Positions 35,901-48,586 of a stretch of 64,000 nt of DNA are shown here, piece by piece. A program made the translations under genes and the position numbers. Where the stretch lies: assembly GCA_963920765.1 (NCBI GenBank), contig OY987247.1, positions 17,890,471 to 17,954,470 of the forward strand, read 5' to 3'. The number at the start of each line of letters is the position of its first letter. Within the stretch, counting starts at the first letter, position 1. The stretch comes from Ulota crispa. Its lineage: Eukaryota; Streptophyta; Bryopsida; Orthotrichales; Orthotrichaceae. The notes under the pieces were generated by a model. The model searched no databases. It saw nothing but the letters and a program-made list of their open reading frames with translations, and was not told the origin of the DNA.

Positions 35901-36674
35901 GACTAAACTGTATACCTGGCGACACTTCCAATGCAGCCATGACTGCATGCACTCGGTTGCATGCGCCATAGCCAATACAGAGTGATCAAAATTGACCAAA
36001 GATACTTACTTGGCTCTGAAGGAGGCGTGGTTATGGAAGAAGTAGAAACCGAAATCGACCAAGGCGGCGGTGGCAGGCTCGCCGTCAATTTCGATGTGCG
36101 CTTCCTGCAGGTGCCAGCCTCGGGGGCGCACCAAAAGCATGGCCGTTTTACTGTTCAACTTGTACAGCTTGTTTCTCGCCTTGTCCTCGAACGAAATCGT
36201 CTTATTCACAGCGTCGCGGAGGTTGATTTGCCCGAGCACGATGTTGTCCCAGGTGGGCGCCAGGGAGTCTTCAAAATCCGCCATGAACATCTTGGCGCCG
36301 CAGTTGAGCGCGTTGATGATCATTTTGCGCTCGACGGGGCCCGTGATCTCGACCCGACGGTCGGCGATGGCGGCGGGCGGAGGCAAGCATGTCCATGCAT
36401 CGTCCTCGCGGATGCCCCGCGTGGCCGGATCGAAGCTCGGAAGATCCCCGGCGTCGTAGCGCGCTTGCTGCTCCTTTCGGCACTCCAGGATGTACTTCAC
36501 GCGCGGTCGAAACTTGCGCTCCAGCGCCGCCACGAACTCCAGCGCCTCCCGAGTGAGCACTCCCTCGAAGCCCGGCCGCACGGGTCCGCGGATGCGCACT
36601 CCCGCCGGGTACGCCGCCTCGGCGTTGTTGTTCCTGCCTGAGGTCTTGTTCGACGAGGGGTTGAAAATCTCCAT
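32998..36674 (-). CDS. MLS: Malate synthase, glyoxysomal
   Basis: Condenses glyoxylate with acetyl-CoA to malate in the glyoxylate cycle, used when stored lipid is converted to sugar. Four exons on the minus strand (36674-36010, 35436-35055, 34282-33853, 33212-32998) join in frame to 563 residues, the usual plant length; introns are GT-AG. The malate synthase signature [16 protein letters not shown] is at about 285-300, straddled by conserved [20 protein letters not shown] and HAMGGMAAQIPI. Late conserved blocks are [15 protein letters not shown] and [16 protein letters not shown]. The chain ends SRM, a peroxisome-targeting PTS1 tripeptide of the accepted plant type. ATG 36674 is the first in-frame methionine. 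Long frames on the plus strand over exons 1 and 2 are antisense shadows. Intron 3 carries a MITE (33598-33810). Confidence 0.97.
33598..33810. mobile_element. Foldback MITE in malate synthase intron 3
   Basis: Arms of ~100 bases: left end TAAGGTAGTGTGCTC, right end on the other strand TAAGGTAGTGTGCTTT. Matching inner strings are TCTAGGAATG, TGTCATTGATGAG and CTTAGCAAGTTAA. The TAAGGTAG terminus matches that of 37400-37730, so they are likely one superfamily with TA at the edge. Confidence 0.85.
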
Positions 36675-37399
36675 CTCGATTCCTCGCACGATCAACAAGT
36701 TTCTCTGAGCATGCCAGGTCCTCTCATCAATCCATTGAACTGCTAATATTTTTAAACACCCTCAACTCAATCATCTACATTCCATCTCTCATGCAATCAC
36801 TACCGCATCAAAACTCGGCACCCGCAAGTTCACACATAAGCAGCACGAGTGCAATTTACATACAAGACCTGCCTCGTAAATTTCAATACCATCAAGCATA
36901 TAGACAAGGAGATAAATTATGAGCAGGAGTGTATTTCACATGCAACTACCAAGTCCTGCATCAGAATTTTTACTCCCTTCAAGCTCGAAGACAAGGAAAC
37001 AGAGTTGCAGGAAGAGTAAAGCTCTGAAACAAACCGGAAATGGACGCAACTGGCCTCTTGGAGACCTGGGACCCGATCGATCGACAACGAGAACGGTTTC
37101 CAGCGAATGGCTTGGCAGGCTAGTTCGTGTGAGTGCTAGTACGAGAGATGAGTGCAGAAATGGTACAAGTTATGTCGTATAAAGAAAGAATTCTCGGGAA
37201 AAATAAGAGTCCAAACTTCGGTTGGGATGATGGGATGATGGGGATGGCACTAGGGTAGCGGTGCCAAGTCGGCAGTCAAGTGCAGATAGGCACCGCGGTG
37301 CTAAGTACAGTTCCTAGTTCCTACGGCGTGCTGCCCGCTCCCTGAAGCTTTCTGGCGTTGCCCGCGCACGGTTTGCAAAAAAACATCATGGGAGTGCTA
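36675..37399 (-). promoter_or_regulatory. Upstream region of malate synthase
   Basis: Non-repetitive, moderate-GC DNA between the malate synthase ATG and the first repeat at 37400. In frame with the gene, the sequence is open for a few codons upstream of the ATG without another methionine. No specific binding site is called. Confidence 0.35.
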
Positions 37400-37730
37400 T
37401 AAGGTAGGAGGCTCAAATTCGGAGCAGGCTCAAATTCGGAGCACCTCCTCAAATGTACTTTTTCTGTACATCTTGTTTTTCATAACCCTTCAATAATGTA
37501 CAGTTCATGTACATTTAAGGAGGTGCTCCATTATAGAACCCTATGGTCTTTTCACTTCAAATGTTCATAACTAATTCCACAAAGTTCCAAAAATTATGAA
37601 ATAACTTGGGTTAGATGCCGATTCTTCTTATCTTTTAAGGAAAATTTACTAAAAATCATTTTAAGGAGCTTCACTTGCCCAAAATTCAGTTTCAACCCTT
37701 AGATGCTCCATTTATGAGCCTCCTACCTTA
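37400..37730. mobile_element. MITE with TAAGGTAGGAGGCTC ends, copy 2
   Basis: Perfect 15-base terminal inverted repeat TAAGGTAGGAGGCTC ... GAGCCTCCTACCTTA. The interior matches 21801-22132. It sits about 700 bases upstream of the malate synthase start. Near the left end, GGCTCAAATTCGGAGCA is directly repeated. Confidence 0.9.
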
Positions 37731-37918
37731 CATATTCAAGTTCAATCTATTTTGGGCTACTGTGACACAAATCGCCAAACTCATAAGAAATGAATTTAAC
37801 CATGACGTAGATTGCAACTTATTGATTCTCAATAGTGGCCAATATGACTTCATTGTTGTTGGTTTCATCAAAATTGTAAAGAGCTTCCCTAAAAGTATTG
37901 TTGCAGTTTTGCACATGT

Positions 37919-39441
37919 TTAACCCCTAAAGGACCAAGCTGTGTTTTTTTTTGGCAAACATAGTGATTTTGGGCAGGTACATGGGATTGGAGATTTTTGT
38001 ATTTTAGGCTAAAATTTTATAGAATGTGGGGACAAGGAATATCTTTCAAATGCACTAAGTTTCATGACATTTGGAATTATGAGTAAAAAGGTATGGCTTA
38101 ATATGTTGTTTTTTTCCCGGGAAGGGCAGCACAAGCACATTTATTTACATTGCAACTAAAATTTCAAAATTTTGTCCTAATTCCAAAGGTTGAGGAGCAA
38201 AAATATTTCCTTTTCAAATCTAACCCAATCGCATTCCATGAAGGCAACTATTTTTGCTTATATCCCTTTACTTCATCTTTATTGGAAGTGGCCCTATGTT
38301 GATCAAGCTTATCAAAGCCACAGTTTTTGACCAATTTCTTTTTTTTCCCTCCTTTAACCCTTACATTTTTTAGCCATTTTGAAGGTGTTTTGGACCTCAA
38401 TTTTGTAAGTTATGAAAGGGTGAAGCTTAAAGAATGATGAGTCTTTTTTAGGCCAAAGTAACCTTAAGTCTTATAGAAAGCAAAGTCCTTATCATCTTTG
38501 CAAAGTTTGGTTTCAATCCAAGGGTTTGATTGGAAGATTATAACAGAAATCTAAATGGTACTACAAGGAAACCAATGTTTTGGAGTAGTTGAAATTGTGC
38601 TTTGATTGGCTCTTTTGGACACATAACATTTTAAAAAGTTGGCATCTTACACTCATTCTCAAGGTAATCAAGTTTCACACGCACAAAAACAAGTCTTGTA
38701 TTTTTAGGGTAAAAAATGAGTGAGAAAATGGTCTTGCAATAGTGACCCTTTACCCTTAAATTTCAAAAATTGTGAGTAAAATTGAAGACTTTCACAAATC
38801 TAGGGCCAAAATTTAACACTACAACTCCAAGACCACCCATGGTTTGAAATTTTTTGTAAATTCAATGGTGATTCTTCTTCTAAATTTGAAAACACCTCTA
38901 CATAGCTAACTTGTTTATTTTTCAAATGAGTCAAAGTTCAAGTGACTCTTTACATTCCTAAGGTCATTAATGGCATTGCTAAAAACTGATCAACCCAATT
39001 TGGGTCGATGAAAAATTTAAAGGTTAAAGCTAGCTATAATCTAAAGCTCCACTATTCACATTTTAAAACTATTTTTGTATGGGGAAGTTAAAAATTGTTA
39101 ATAAACGGCTTTGTATGAGAATTTTCTTGAAGCTAGTTTCCTATTCTATGTTTTTAGTATGTTTTCCACAGTTCATAATGTTATGAAAGTTTTTAGGCAT
39201 ATGACCCAACTCTATTATAAAAGTCCCTTTGAAAGAGTGCAATCGAAAATAGTGAAATTTATTGGTGCAAAAGCCTCCCCAAATTAGGTGCCCAAATTTT
39301 GAATGCCCCCAAAAAAACCATTTTTGATTTCAAACCTTATAATCTCTCAATTTGTGCGGTCATTTTTTTTGCCTTTCATATCAAAATGACTCATTTTGAG
39401 TGTTTTTTGGTGAAACATAGTCAAAGGCCTTTAGGGGTTAA
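37919..39441. mobile_element. 1.5-kb TTAACCCCTAAAGG element
   Basis: Left end TTAACCCCTAAAGGACCAAG; right end on the other strand TTTAACCCCTAAAGGCCTTT. About 1.5 kb of AT-rich DNA without coding frames over 60 codons. Its two ends match, in reverse order, the ends of 1809-2754. Confidence 0.75.
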
Positions 39442-39857
39442 AACCACCTACAATACGTAGAATAATTGCTTAGCCATTCTATATCCAAAAAGAACAATTA
39501 CAACTAAAAAATGCATTTGATTATGAGTATAAAAAGTCAAAATAATTATGTTGGTTCAAAAAGGGTTGATTGAACCTTTAATTCTTGTAGAGGTTTATAA
39601 TCACCAAGTAGGTGACTATTTTGTGATATAATTTATTCAAATAAAGGAAGATAGTAAAGAATGTTAACTATTCTAAGTGATTTGCCTCACCAAACCTTTA
39701 TTGCACAAACCAAGAACTAAGGATATTCTTACCAAAAAAGACAAACGCCAATTTGATCACTACTCATCTTAAAATGCCATATATCGGGGTCAATCTACTT
39801 AACTAGAGTGTTTTTTGTTCTTTACCTTTCTCTTCATTGCTTTTGCTTTGCTCCAAT

Positions 39858-40001
39858 CACTAGAAAAAAAAGGTGTCCAAAATGGCTAGTTCACAATGAT
39901 TGCAAATCTCCTAAACAATTGTAATTGAGTCATTGTACAATTATTTAGGACATTTGCAATTGTTGTGAACCAATCATTTATGACACATTTTTCTTCTAAT
40001 A
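39858..40001. mobile_element. Short CACTA-type MITE
   Basis: The left terminus CACTAGAAAAAAAAGGTGTC is matched by a right terminus that reads TATTAGAAGAAAAATGTGTC on the other strand. AAT flanks it on both sides (39855-39857 and 40002-40004), a 3-bp target duplication. Length 144 bases. Confidence 0.7.
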
Positions 40002-40004
40002 AAT

Positions 40005-41479
40005 TAGCTTTACTATGAATTTTGAACTCAATAAAATTTTATTCCAATAACTTCTACTTCAAATTAATAACAAAGCACGTTGTTGCTTCTTCTCATATTT
40101 GAGTTTGCAACAATTGTTAGTATTGGCAGCTTCATTTCAATTTGGCACATCAACACCTAGCAAATAAAAGATTTCTCCAAATTTCCTTCCAATTACTCTT
40201 TTCTCTCCATAACACTTCATCTTCCAACTAAAAGCAAATTTTTCTATATTATAACTCTTTAAATTGGGAAGAATATATTTTAATAGATCGTTCTTTGATT
40301 TTTCCAAAGAGATTTTTAATTCTATCACTAATTGCATAATCTAGATTCAATTTCTCAAGCAACTAAAACACACTTGGTTGGATTTACAACTCATTTCCTT
40401 CTTCACGATTTGGTTTTCTTAGTTAAAACACATGTTATCATGTAAACATTTTTTATAATCAAATCATACTCCAAAGACTATAGCAACACTCCAACTTGGA
40501 TATACATTAACACAAGAATATCAACAACTTTGAAAGGTTTAACACTCAATATCATTTTACAAACCAACTTGGACAAACTCTCATTTCTCTACCATGAATC
40601 AAGAAAATTCCAACCAAACTTAACACATGCAAGACCATACAATGACTCCAATAATCTTCACTTGGATGTAGACTATTTAGTGGATTAAATGCCTCCAAAT
40701 AGGTAACAAACATAAACAAAATTTTGAATTCCAAATAGCACATAAAAGTATCTAAGTATGTCAACATACAAACAACTCCTAATTGAACAATACTCATGAG
40801 AACTAAATTAGGATAAATATTGTCTCCGTACTTATAACAAAATTGAACTTCAACTAGATCTCACACACAAAATAACAATATACTCCAAATTGCACTTTCA
40901 ACCACACATTCAATACAAACAAGATCACAACACATGACAACTCTAATTAGGCACATTAACAAATATCAATCATGAACTAGAATCACAAAACAAATTATTA
41001 ACTTGTTAGCTACATTCACATGCTCACATTGCTTTGAGTGAGTCCCCAATAATAAAGAGAGTCTTTCAATTCCTTTCCACCTAGCATAATTGGCTGAGTC
41101 GATTTAACAACCACATGAATTACCTAATAGGACACCAATGTTGCCTAACGTTAACAAATAACTTGGACAAGGCATCAATTGATACTTCAAATTGGTAAAT
41201 AGAGAACAAAACTACAAAAATAGGAAACTAGATGAAAAATTTAATGATTTATTCAATTAGGCTATCTATAATGTTTTAAAGATTAAAAATAGTTCACATT
41301 TTTAGAAACAAATAGTTACAAGATGAGATTGAGAATAATATTTTAATGGACTTTGAAACAAATATAATCTAGCAAGAGCCACATCATTAACAAATTATGC
41401 CGGCAGAAGAAGATATTCCTAAATGAGTGTTCTTTGCATGGGAGGATGATGTGATAGAGAAAGATTATTGAAGCTTTGA
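40005..41479. other. AT-rich intergenic DNA
   Basis: No gene recognised. Minus-strand frames of 66-81 codons (40137-40337, 40552-40797) have no family resemblance and no conserved motif. Part of it may be decayed retrotransposon sequence upstream of the integrase fragment. Confidence 0.35.
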
Positions 41480-41960
41480 ATCCAACAACTTGAGAGATTG
41501 CCAAAAAACCTTGATATTCTATTAGAAAAGATGAAGGCAGCTAGGCTTAGCAATAAAAAGCAATTTGACAAGACACTCCAATTGAGGATGAAAAAGATTA
41601 GAGAGGGTGATTGGGTCTTTGTATTTGATAGCACATTTTAGCATTAATACAGTACAATGCGTAAATTTGCAAAGAAATGGTCTAGGGCCTATGTAGTGCT
41701 GAAGGTGCTATCAGTAGCACTTATTTACTTGTAGAGTTGGATGAGACATTTCTACGTGTGCATGTAGCTAGATAGCAAATCAATGCTTTTTAATGGAGTG
41801 GAAGATTTCATCATGAAGACTTTGAAGAGATTTTTGATCTTCAAGAGCTGAAAAATGGTCAACAAACTGAAGAAGATGATGAAGATATGAAAAACACAGT
41901 TAAAGACAACCAAGATAATGAGGACAAGCAAATTTGGCACTTACACGAAGATGTATATGT
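41480..41960 (+). pseudogene. Ty3/gypsy retrotransposon integrase C-terminal remnant
   Basis: A plus-strand frame reads KMKAARLSNKKQFDKTLQLR and then KKIREGDWVFVFDS. Past in-frame stops at 41639 and 41645 it continues with TMRKFAKKWSRAYVV, and after a one-base shift near 41713 with YLLVELDETFLRVHVA. This is the layout of the C-terminal end of a plant Ty3/gypsy integrase (basic linker, GDWV strand, RKF-x-KW segment, ELDGT-like segment). At least four stops and one frameshift make it non-functional. The acidic continuation (EEIFDLQEL, EEDDED) is typical of the polyprotein end. Confidence 0.75.
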
Positions 41961-43950
41961 TTCGAGAATGTGCATGTCCTGATCGAAATCATTTCGTCAT
42001 GTAAATAAACATTTATTATTTAGATTTGAATGGATTTTAATAAATGAAAAGTTGAAAAAAAAGAAGTAGATCATAGTGAGATCCAAAATGGAACGACAGC
42101 AGAGCAATTGTTAATTTATAAATGCTACACCATCTTATCATATGCACAACTTATGATGTAGGTAGGGGGTTGGTTGGATCAATTTCCTGCTATATTAGAG
42201 TGCCAAGCTGATAGGTGCCGTAATTGCTCAACAAATCCAATTAGATTTAAACTCAGAGTGGCGGATGGCTAAGACTAGTACTTTTTTAGCCAATTAACTC
42301 CACAACTTAGCTATTGAAAATAAACAATTAACGCTTTCATATGCCCATGAAGTCATATGGCTATCCTATGTGGTATATAATTCATGTTTATTCATTCTAT
42401 TTTATTTATCTAAATGTTTAAAAAGTTCATGTATTTTTGCCTTACAATTAAATAAAATTAATAAATGATATGATTGGATTTAGAAAATGTGAAAGAAAAT
42501 GAAGTGAGATAGCTTTGGTAGAAGTAGTTTGAGTAAAATACAAATGTAATTTGCCTTTAATCTAAAATTTGAGGTTAAATGACCTCAAACAAAAATATGA
42601 TAAATTGAGTAGTCCAATATGAGTAGATCCATCCATGTGAAAGAAGTATGGGCTGATCCATGGGCCCATGGGCCATAGCAATTTGAACAGTTCTTTAGAC
42701 TTTTAAGGTGTAATGTAAAGTTGGAACTAGAAATTCAAATGTTGCAGGAGTCAAGTATTATGTTTAGAGTGAAGAATTTAGAATGAGATTTTGTGAAATT
42801 GTGTATCATTGTTTGAGATTTTTTTTTCTTATATAAAGGGGTGGAGATTTTGATCAAACATAGAATGAACATAGCTCTAAAATTTGCTAGAAAATTTTGA
42901 GGGAGTAAAGAAAATTTTATTAGCTTTCTAAGAAGCTATCTAATTTGAGGTTTGGAGCTTTCAAAAAAAAGATATGGAAAATCAAAGGCTTTGTAGTTGC
43001 ATGTCTTTGCTTAGAGGGAGGTTGCAATTTTAAAAATTTATAACTTTTGGTATAGTTGATATTTTCTTTTGAAATTTTTAAAAATTATAGCTTGTTAAAT
43101 TGTCTTTTCAAAGTGCAATCATTCATATTATTTGAAAGATTATCAAGAGAGTTATGTTGAGTGCAAATTGGGAGGTAGGCCGTCTTTTTGCAAAAGGAGG
43201 CTGCAACTTTGATAAGCCATAATTTTTGGTCTACTGCAATTTTTTTTTGAAAATTTTATGGAAATAGCTCATTGGATTAAATCTTCAAATTTTTCTCACT
43301 CAAATCATTTAGAAGATTTTTGAAGAAACAAAGATGTGTAGAAGTTGAGAGTTTGAGTTCCTTTTTTAGTTAAAATATCCAAATTTTGATTGACTATAAC
43401 TTACGGATAGAGTCTTAATTTTTAACGTATTTTTTATATGTTATACTTATAATATTTGCTTTCCAACGTGCTATCATACTTGTGTTTTGAAGCTAGAATA
43501 TAATAATTATTGAGCTTCAAAAGAATAGTTGTTAGCTTGTATAGAAAGGAAAGGAGCATCCAGTTTTTTTTTTTCAATTTTTGATAGTAGTTTCAAATGA
43601 AGTGAGAATTGAGGGTTTAAGAGAATTTATGAGTTTGGTAGATTTAGAGATGTGGTAGATTTGTATGTTTGAGTGATTTGGAGGTTTTGAAATTTTGAAA
43701 GTTGTTGAGTGTGTCCATTTTAGAGACAATTTTGTCTTCAGAATTTCCATTTAGAGTCTGTAGTAGACAGTGCTTATTTCAAAAAGAAGGTTGTCTCTTG
43801 AATTTTCATCTAGAGTTTGCTATAGGCAAAAGCCATTTTGGAGAGCAGGTGTTCTTCAAAAAAATTATTAAAAAATTGTGATAGAAAAGTAGAACTACAT
43901 TAAGTCGCAGCCAAATACCTCGCGTGTTTTCAAAGCACGCTCCTCTCTAC
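41961..43950 (+). other. Possible remnant of a retrotransposon 3' region or LTR
   Basis: Follows the integrase remnant. A purine-rich AGGTAGGGGG lies near 42159, a TATATAAAGGGG string at 42831, and beyond it are several stretches of the AACTTTTGGTATAG / AACTTACGGATAGAG kind often seen in plant LTR leaders. No matching second LTR is visible, so this is inference. Confidence 0.3.
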
Positions 43951-45442
43951 CCAACAATGCCGCAACATGCATATTGTTATAATTTATTGGCCAACTTCTA
44001 GATACTAGCTTTAAAGAGAAGCAGTGGCTACTTCTTTCTGGATGCTAAGTAGTATTTTATGGAGTAGCAAGTGCTTTGGAGATTTTTGTTGCAGCTCTTC
44101 TCGTGACAATACTTGTCGTTGCGTCCATTGATACGCATGTCTTGTCTACGGTCAAAATTGAGCAAGGTGTTGAGGTTGTTCAACTATTGAGCGTTGATAC
44201 ATATGCAAATTCATTCGTAAATGTTCCATTTTTTGTTGATACTTTTCAAAATTCCATTTTAAATGAGCTAGTAAGGTTTGAAAAATATGGCTTTGACTTG
44301 GTTCTTCTTTGTACTCTTAGTGTTGTCAATTTGCTTAGAGAAATCTTGGCCTTAAAAAACTCTTGGAGCATTTTCAAGAGTATAGACTACAATGTCATTT
44401 TAGTAATTCAAGTTGAATACCTTTCCGCCACCATCAATGGAGATGTCATCTTTGAGCATCCGGCCCTTTAGACAAGGCTTTGCAGCCTTTTGGTAGTAAG
44501 ATGGAAGGCAGGGACAAACGGCATGATGGCCATTTTTAGACAAAGACTGTAACTTCTATTATCCATAACATCTTTGGCTTTGACTTTAGGACGTTAGTTT
44601 GCATAGGACATTTGTAATGTTCTTACAAAGAGTGTCTTTACTTAGTTCGTGTTCATTGTTCTTTATATGTAAACAAGACTTAGTGGGAGGGATTAGTGGG
44701 TACATGGACCCCTTTTGGATCCATAGTAGTGTACAAAATGTATATATCTATTCATGTTTGTGTAGTAGCCTACAGCGCCAGAATATACTATGTTTTTACT
44801 AGGTAGCAATAAAGCCATGCTTGGGTTCATTTGGAAACGCATAGCCATATTGTTAAAATAGGTGTTGAGCGTGACTTGGCAGCTTGGACATCTTCATTGC
44901 TTCAGTAGCAAGTGGATAAAATCTCCTTTGTTAAATCATCTGCCATTGTACTAGATGTCATCAAAGTGTTGCTGAGTGAGATTCTTCTTTGAGTTGATGG
45001 GGAGGAGTCCGATACATTTAACATCCAAAAACTTTGGCTGGTTCTTGAAAAATGCAGATCTATGTCTTCTCTTAATGTTAGGAATGAAGTAGCTTCCTTT
45101 CGTGATTTCCGCAAATTTGGTGTAATGAATAGTATCACAAAGTTAAGGGGTTACAGCCTTTTGACATTTGTCCAAGACAATCTATTTCATGGTCAAAGAG
45201 TAGAAGGGGTGAAGGTTTTTTGTTTAAAATATCAAAGATAGTCCCAGAAGTGGAGTGGACTTGGTTTGACGTATGTAGCATGATGGAGATCTTGAAGACT
45301 CGTGGGTGATGTTTAATCATGTGAAGCGCGTGAAGGAATGGACGACAACGGCTTGCCATGTCTACAACTTGGTGTACTGTCGAGTAATAACTATCGCAGT
45401 TTGTGACATGCAGTATGAGGATGTTGTTGCTTAGGTGGTATT
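43951..45442. other. Eroded, weakly coding-like DNA
   Basis: A 131-codon plus-strand frame (44076-44471, no ATG at the opening) and two minus-strand frames (44902-45138, 45135-45359) are longer than their AT-rich surroundings would suggest, but no domain is recognised. A decayed transposon is the likeliest explanation. Confidence 0.25.
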
Positions 45443-45576
45443 TACTAGTAGAAAAATAAGTCCCAAATGACTAGGTGACATTAGTGCACCAAATATACAA
45501 CAACTATAAAATGACTTGTGCAGTTGTGGTTTAGTTGTTGTTACTAAGTCATTTAGGACATGTTTTTCTACTAGTG
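45443..45576. mobile_element. CACTA-like MITE, 134 bp
   Basis: Left end TACTAGTAGAAAAATAAGTC; right end on the other strand CACTAGTAGAAAAACATGTC. Inner arms share AAATGACT(A/T)AG. The terminus CACTAGTAGAAAA equals that of the 3.6 kb element at 12274-15865. The flanks ATT and GTT are not identical. Confidence 0.75.
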
Positions 45577-46539
45577 GTTATAGAAGAACTTGAATGTAGT
45601 TTGTGAGCAGAATTAAATTAATGCTCCTACCTTTAAAGATTTTATATCTGATAGCCCGCGCATGCTAACTGGAACATTGTTCGTCGCGTGTATGGAAATA
45701 TTGATGCCTCTATGCCTATGGTGGATCAAGAAACGCACTTGTCTATTTTATTGGGTACAATCATTAGATACACACAATAAAATTGACATTTGGGCAGATC
45801 TGCAACACTAGTATGGGCAACTATGTAAGCAAAACAAGGACTCTTCATCTATACCTGAAGCAGAGACAAGGTACATAACTATACATGCGTGGTGGCATTC
45901 TTAAGTGCTGCAAATTTTGTCTCTTTGCCACGTTTGGATTTTTGGCTTGCCTTTTGGCATTTCAAATATTGTCAATGAGGCTGTTTCATGGATTTGGTAA
46001 GGAGACTGACAATACAGCCTCATATCATGTGTTGTTTTGATCTATATGTTGCACTTTTTTTTTAGTGCCAAGAATTTGGATTAGCAGGTACAGTTTTCAG
46101 AATTTCGCAATACCCTTCAAGCTTTGAATGTAGTTTTTGGATTTGAAGCTCTCCTTGCAAGCTGCAAGAGGATTGAAAATTTTGCAATCTGGCAGTCATG
46201 TCTGCTCCAACTTTCGTCGAACGACTTTCAAATCAATAATCGTTTATGCCTTCTTTTGTTTCTTAGCTGATTGTCAATGGGAATTGAGATCTATTGTACT
46301 TCGAATTTTAGACCACTCATTGTATCATATTACCGAATAATGTTTTTTTTCCTGTGTAGAAACTGAACAAGGCAAAGTTGGTTGAAATGCCAGCGTGCAA
46401 TATGGCGGAATTGGTGCATAACAAATGGCAAATTGGCAACATCAATTGGGGGACCATGAAGAGGATTTGTATACAAAAACTGTAGATGATTTCATACGCA
46501 CATTTATGCAAGTTGTGCAATATCACAAGTTCTTGCAAA
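45577..46539. other. Intergenic DNA, eroded
   Basis: No gene recognised. Composition is less AT-biased than the repeats and short frames occur on both strands, without motif. Confidence 0.3.
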
Positions 46540-46829
46540 AACACCATATTTGTTATAATGAGAGAATGGGGACCTCTCAAAATAAATTTGTTAGATTTTG
46601 ACCAAAATCACCAATTTCCATTAAAATGAGAAATTTCAACTCAAATCAAACTAAGTCAACATAAAACCTTTCAATTTTAGGTCAAATTTGAAAGGTTTTA
46701 TGTCAATTGAGATCGATTCAAGCTGAATTGACATAAAACCTTTTGTTGAATTGGTATAATTTTTTTTGAATTTCGGATATTTTACCTTTCATTTCACTGG
46801 AATACTTGCATTATAACAAATATGGTGTT
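46540..46829. mobile_element. MITE with AACACCATATTTGTTATAATG ends, copy 2
   Basis: Terminal inverted repeats AACACCATATTTGTTATAAT, as at 3221-3477. It also shares GAATGGGGACCTCTC, CTGAATTGACATAAAA-like and CATTTCACTGGAA strings with that copy. Confidence 0.85.
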
Positions 46830-48300
46830 TGAGGAGATAATGATGGTTGGGGACTTGACAAAGCTAAATTGAAAATACATGTTGCTAGACGCTTTGCAAT
46901 TCAAATATGCAATCCTTCAAAGCTCACTGCTGTCATTGATCTTATACTCCATGCTTAGCAATTTTGCACAAAGAACCCACATCTAAAAGGAGAAGAGGTG
47001 TTTGGTACCCTCAAAACGGAAGGCATACATACTTTTGGGATCAGAGTTAGACTCCCATTGGCCTAACAAGGTAAACTTCTCCCATCCTCATTTTAGAATG
47101 AAAAGAACACCTGGTCCAAGTGTTGTGTGTTCTCTTAGCTAAGTTCCTAAGAGATCTGTGGTTCTTGGTATATAAATAAATGTCCAAGGCTCTCATGTTG
47201 ACCTTATTCAAGGTCATCCTCTCATGCCCTATGTCACAAGAGTTATAGAAACTGACTGTGAAGTGAGAGTGGCATATTTCTAGATTGCCAAGCAATTTTG
47301 CTAAATGTTGTTTTGCTCAGTAGGCTCACACAAAGAAGAAATGTACAGCTCAAACTATGCAAAACAATTTGAGTATAGCAGCGCCAATGTACACATGTGG
47401 GATGACAAATTACAAGAATGACATTGTGGAAGTCATGCGATTCTTCTTTTGCAATGACAACATTCATCGCTGCGTGAAAGGTACAAAACGAAAATGAGTT
47501 GTTGTTTCTTGCATTTGTTTTACCTAATGAGCATCCAAAGACCATGTCAAGTAAACCTATTAGGCACAGTCTTCAAGACCCATCAACTAAATAATGCAAC
47601 AGTTGGGCATTTGCTAAGTTTGTGAAAGGAAGAATTTAGAAGGTTACACTAATTCTGCAATATGGATTTGGCTGCATTGTAACTCTAGACTTGGAGTCAA
47701 AGACCAATGTTGAATAGTACATGCTCACCAATAGTTCGTTTCTTGAATGTTCATGCCCTTATTTTTTTTAAACGCTTAGTGGCTCGCTAGGAAAACGTAG
47801 GCAGTGGGCGCATAGTAATCATTTGTATTACATTTTCACGGTAATCTGTGGATTAGATGCAAACCGTGATCTTTTCATGAGCACCCCTTCATTTAGTTTT
47901 TCAGAGATTAAGCGCCTTCTTATGATCACAGCTTTGCATATAGGTACCTGAGTTACTGCTCTATTTTAGTGCAGTCTTGACTACTAGAGCCCGTTTTTTT
48001 TGTTCAATGCACCATGGCTCATATCTATATATTTTGTGTTTTTTACACAACAAGCTATACATGCTTATGCATGATGTGTACCTGTCTTCATTATCATGTG
48101 CTTGTTCTTCTAGTTTTTGTAGAGTATGATACTTTTTTTCTTTATGTCAAAGACATTTTTTTTTGTTCTTTAACCGTCAATATATCAATTGAATGGCTGT
48201 CATCTAAAATTGTGTTTGCAAAAATTTCATTGGTCATAGGTCCTTAATTTTCCATGGTGATAGGAAGTTCCACAATTATAGAAATTTTGATCAGAAGTTT
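46830..48300 (+). pseudogene. Possible eroded coding sequence, unidentified
   Basis: Plus-strand readings contain long stop-poor pieces such as LKIHVARRFAIQI and KGEEVFGTLKTEGIHTF, broken by stops and frame changes; opposite-strand frames of 82-100 codons (47047-47295, 47243-47545) overlap. No family is recognised. It could equally be chance. Confidence 0.2.
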
Positions 48301-48373
48301 GAAAAAAATTTAACTCAAAAATTTGACTTTTCCATAAAATTTTATAAAAAAATCCTCAAGAAAACAAATTTTG

Positions 48374-48586
48374 CTAAAAAATCCCAACTCTATGTTCATG
48401 GCTCACTATTTTACGCTCGCAAAATAGCTTGTCCCGATAAACTACCCTCCCCTCCAAGAATACCCTGGGAGGTATTGCCTTGACGGGCACCTTGTGCTTG
48501 TCACCAAATCCAGGAGATGGGAAATTTTTTTCCAAAATCCCTTTCTTTGAAACGTCAACGACATCTGCAAAAGTTGGTTCCTCCAT
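48374..48586 (-). CDS. 70-residue uncharacterised frame, possibly a retroelement fragment
   Basis: Starts at an ATG (48586) and reads MEEPTFADVVDVSKKG, then VPVKAIPPRVFLEGRVVY. The TFADVV start is reminiscent of the beginning of ORF1 proteins of plant LINE or gag-like elements, but the resemblance is short. It has no neighbours that would complete such an element. A chance frame is not excluded. Confidence 0.25.
   Translation of the reverse strand: MEEPTFADVVDVSKKGILEKNFPSPGFGDKHKVPVKAIPPRVFLEGRVVYRDKLFCERKIVSHEHRVGIF

Noticed and set aside
35961-36641. A 226-codon plus-strand frame
   Set aside because: It is the antisense of malate synthase exon 1, whose minus-strand reading has the family sequence; GC-rich codons keep the opposite strand open.
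44076-44471. 131-codon frame as a gene
   Set aside because: No ATG at the opening, AT-biased composition, no domain; retained only as eroded DNA.
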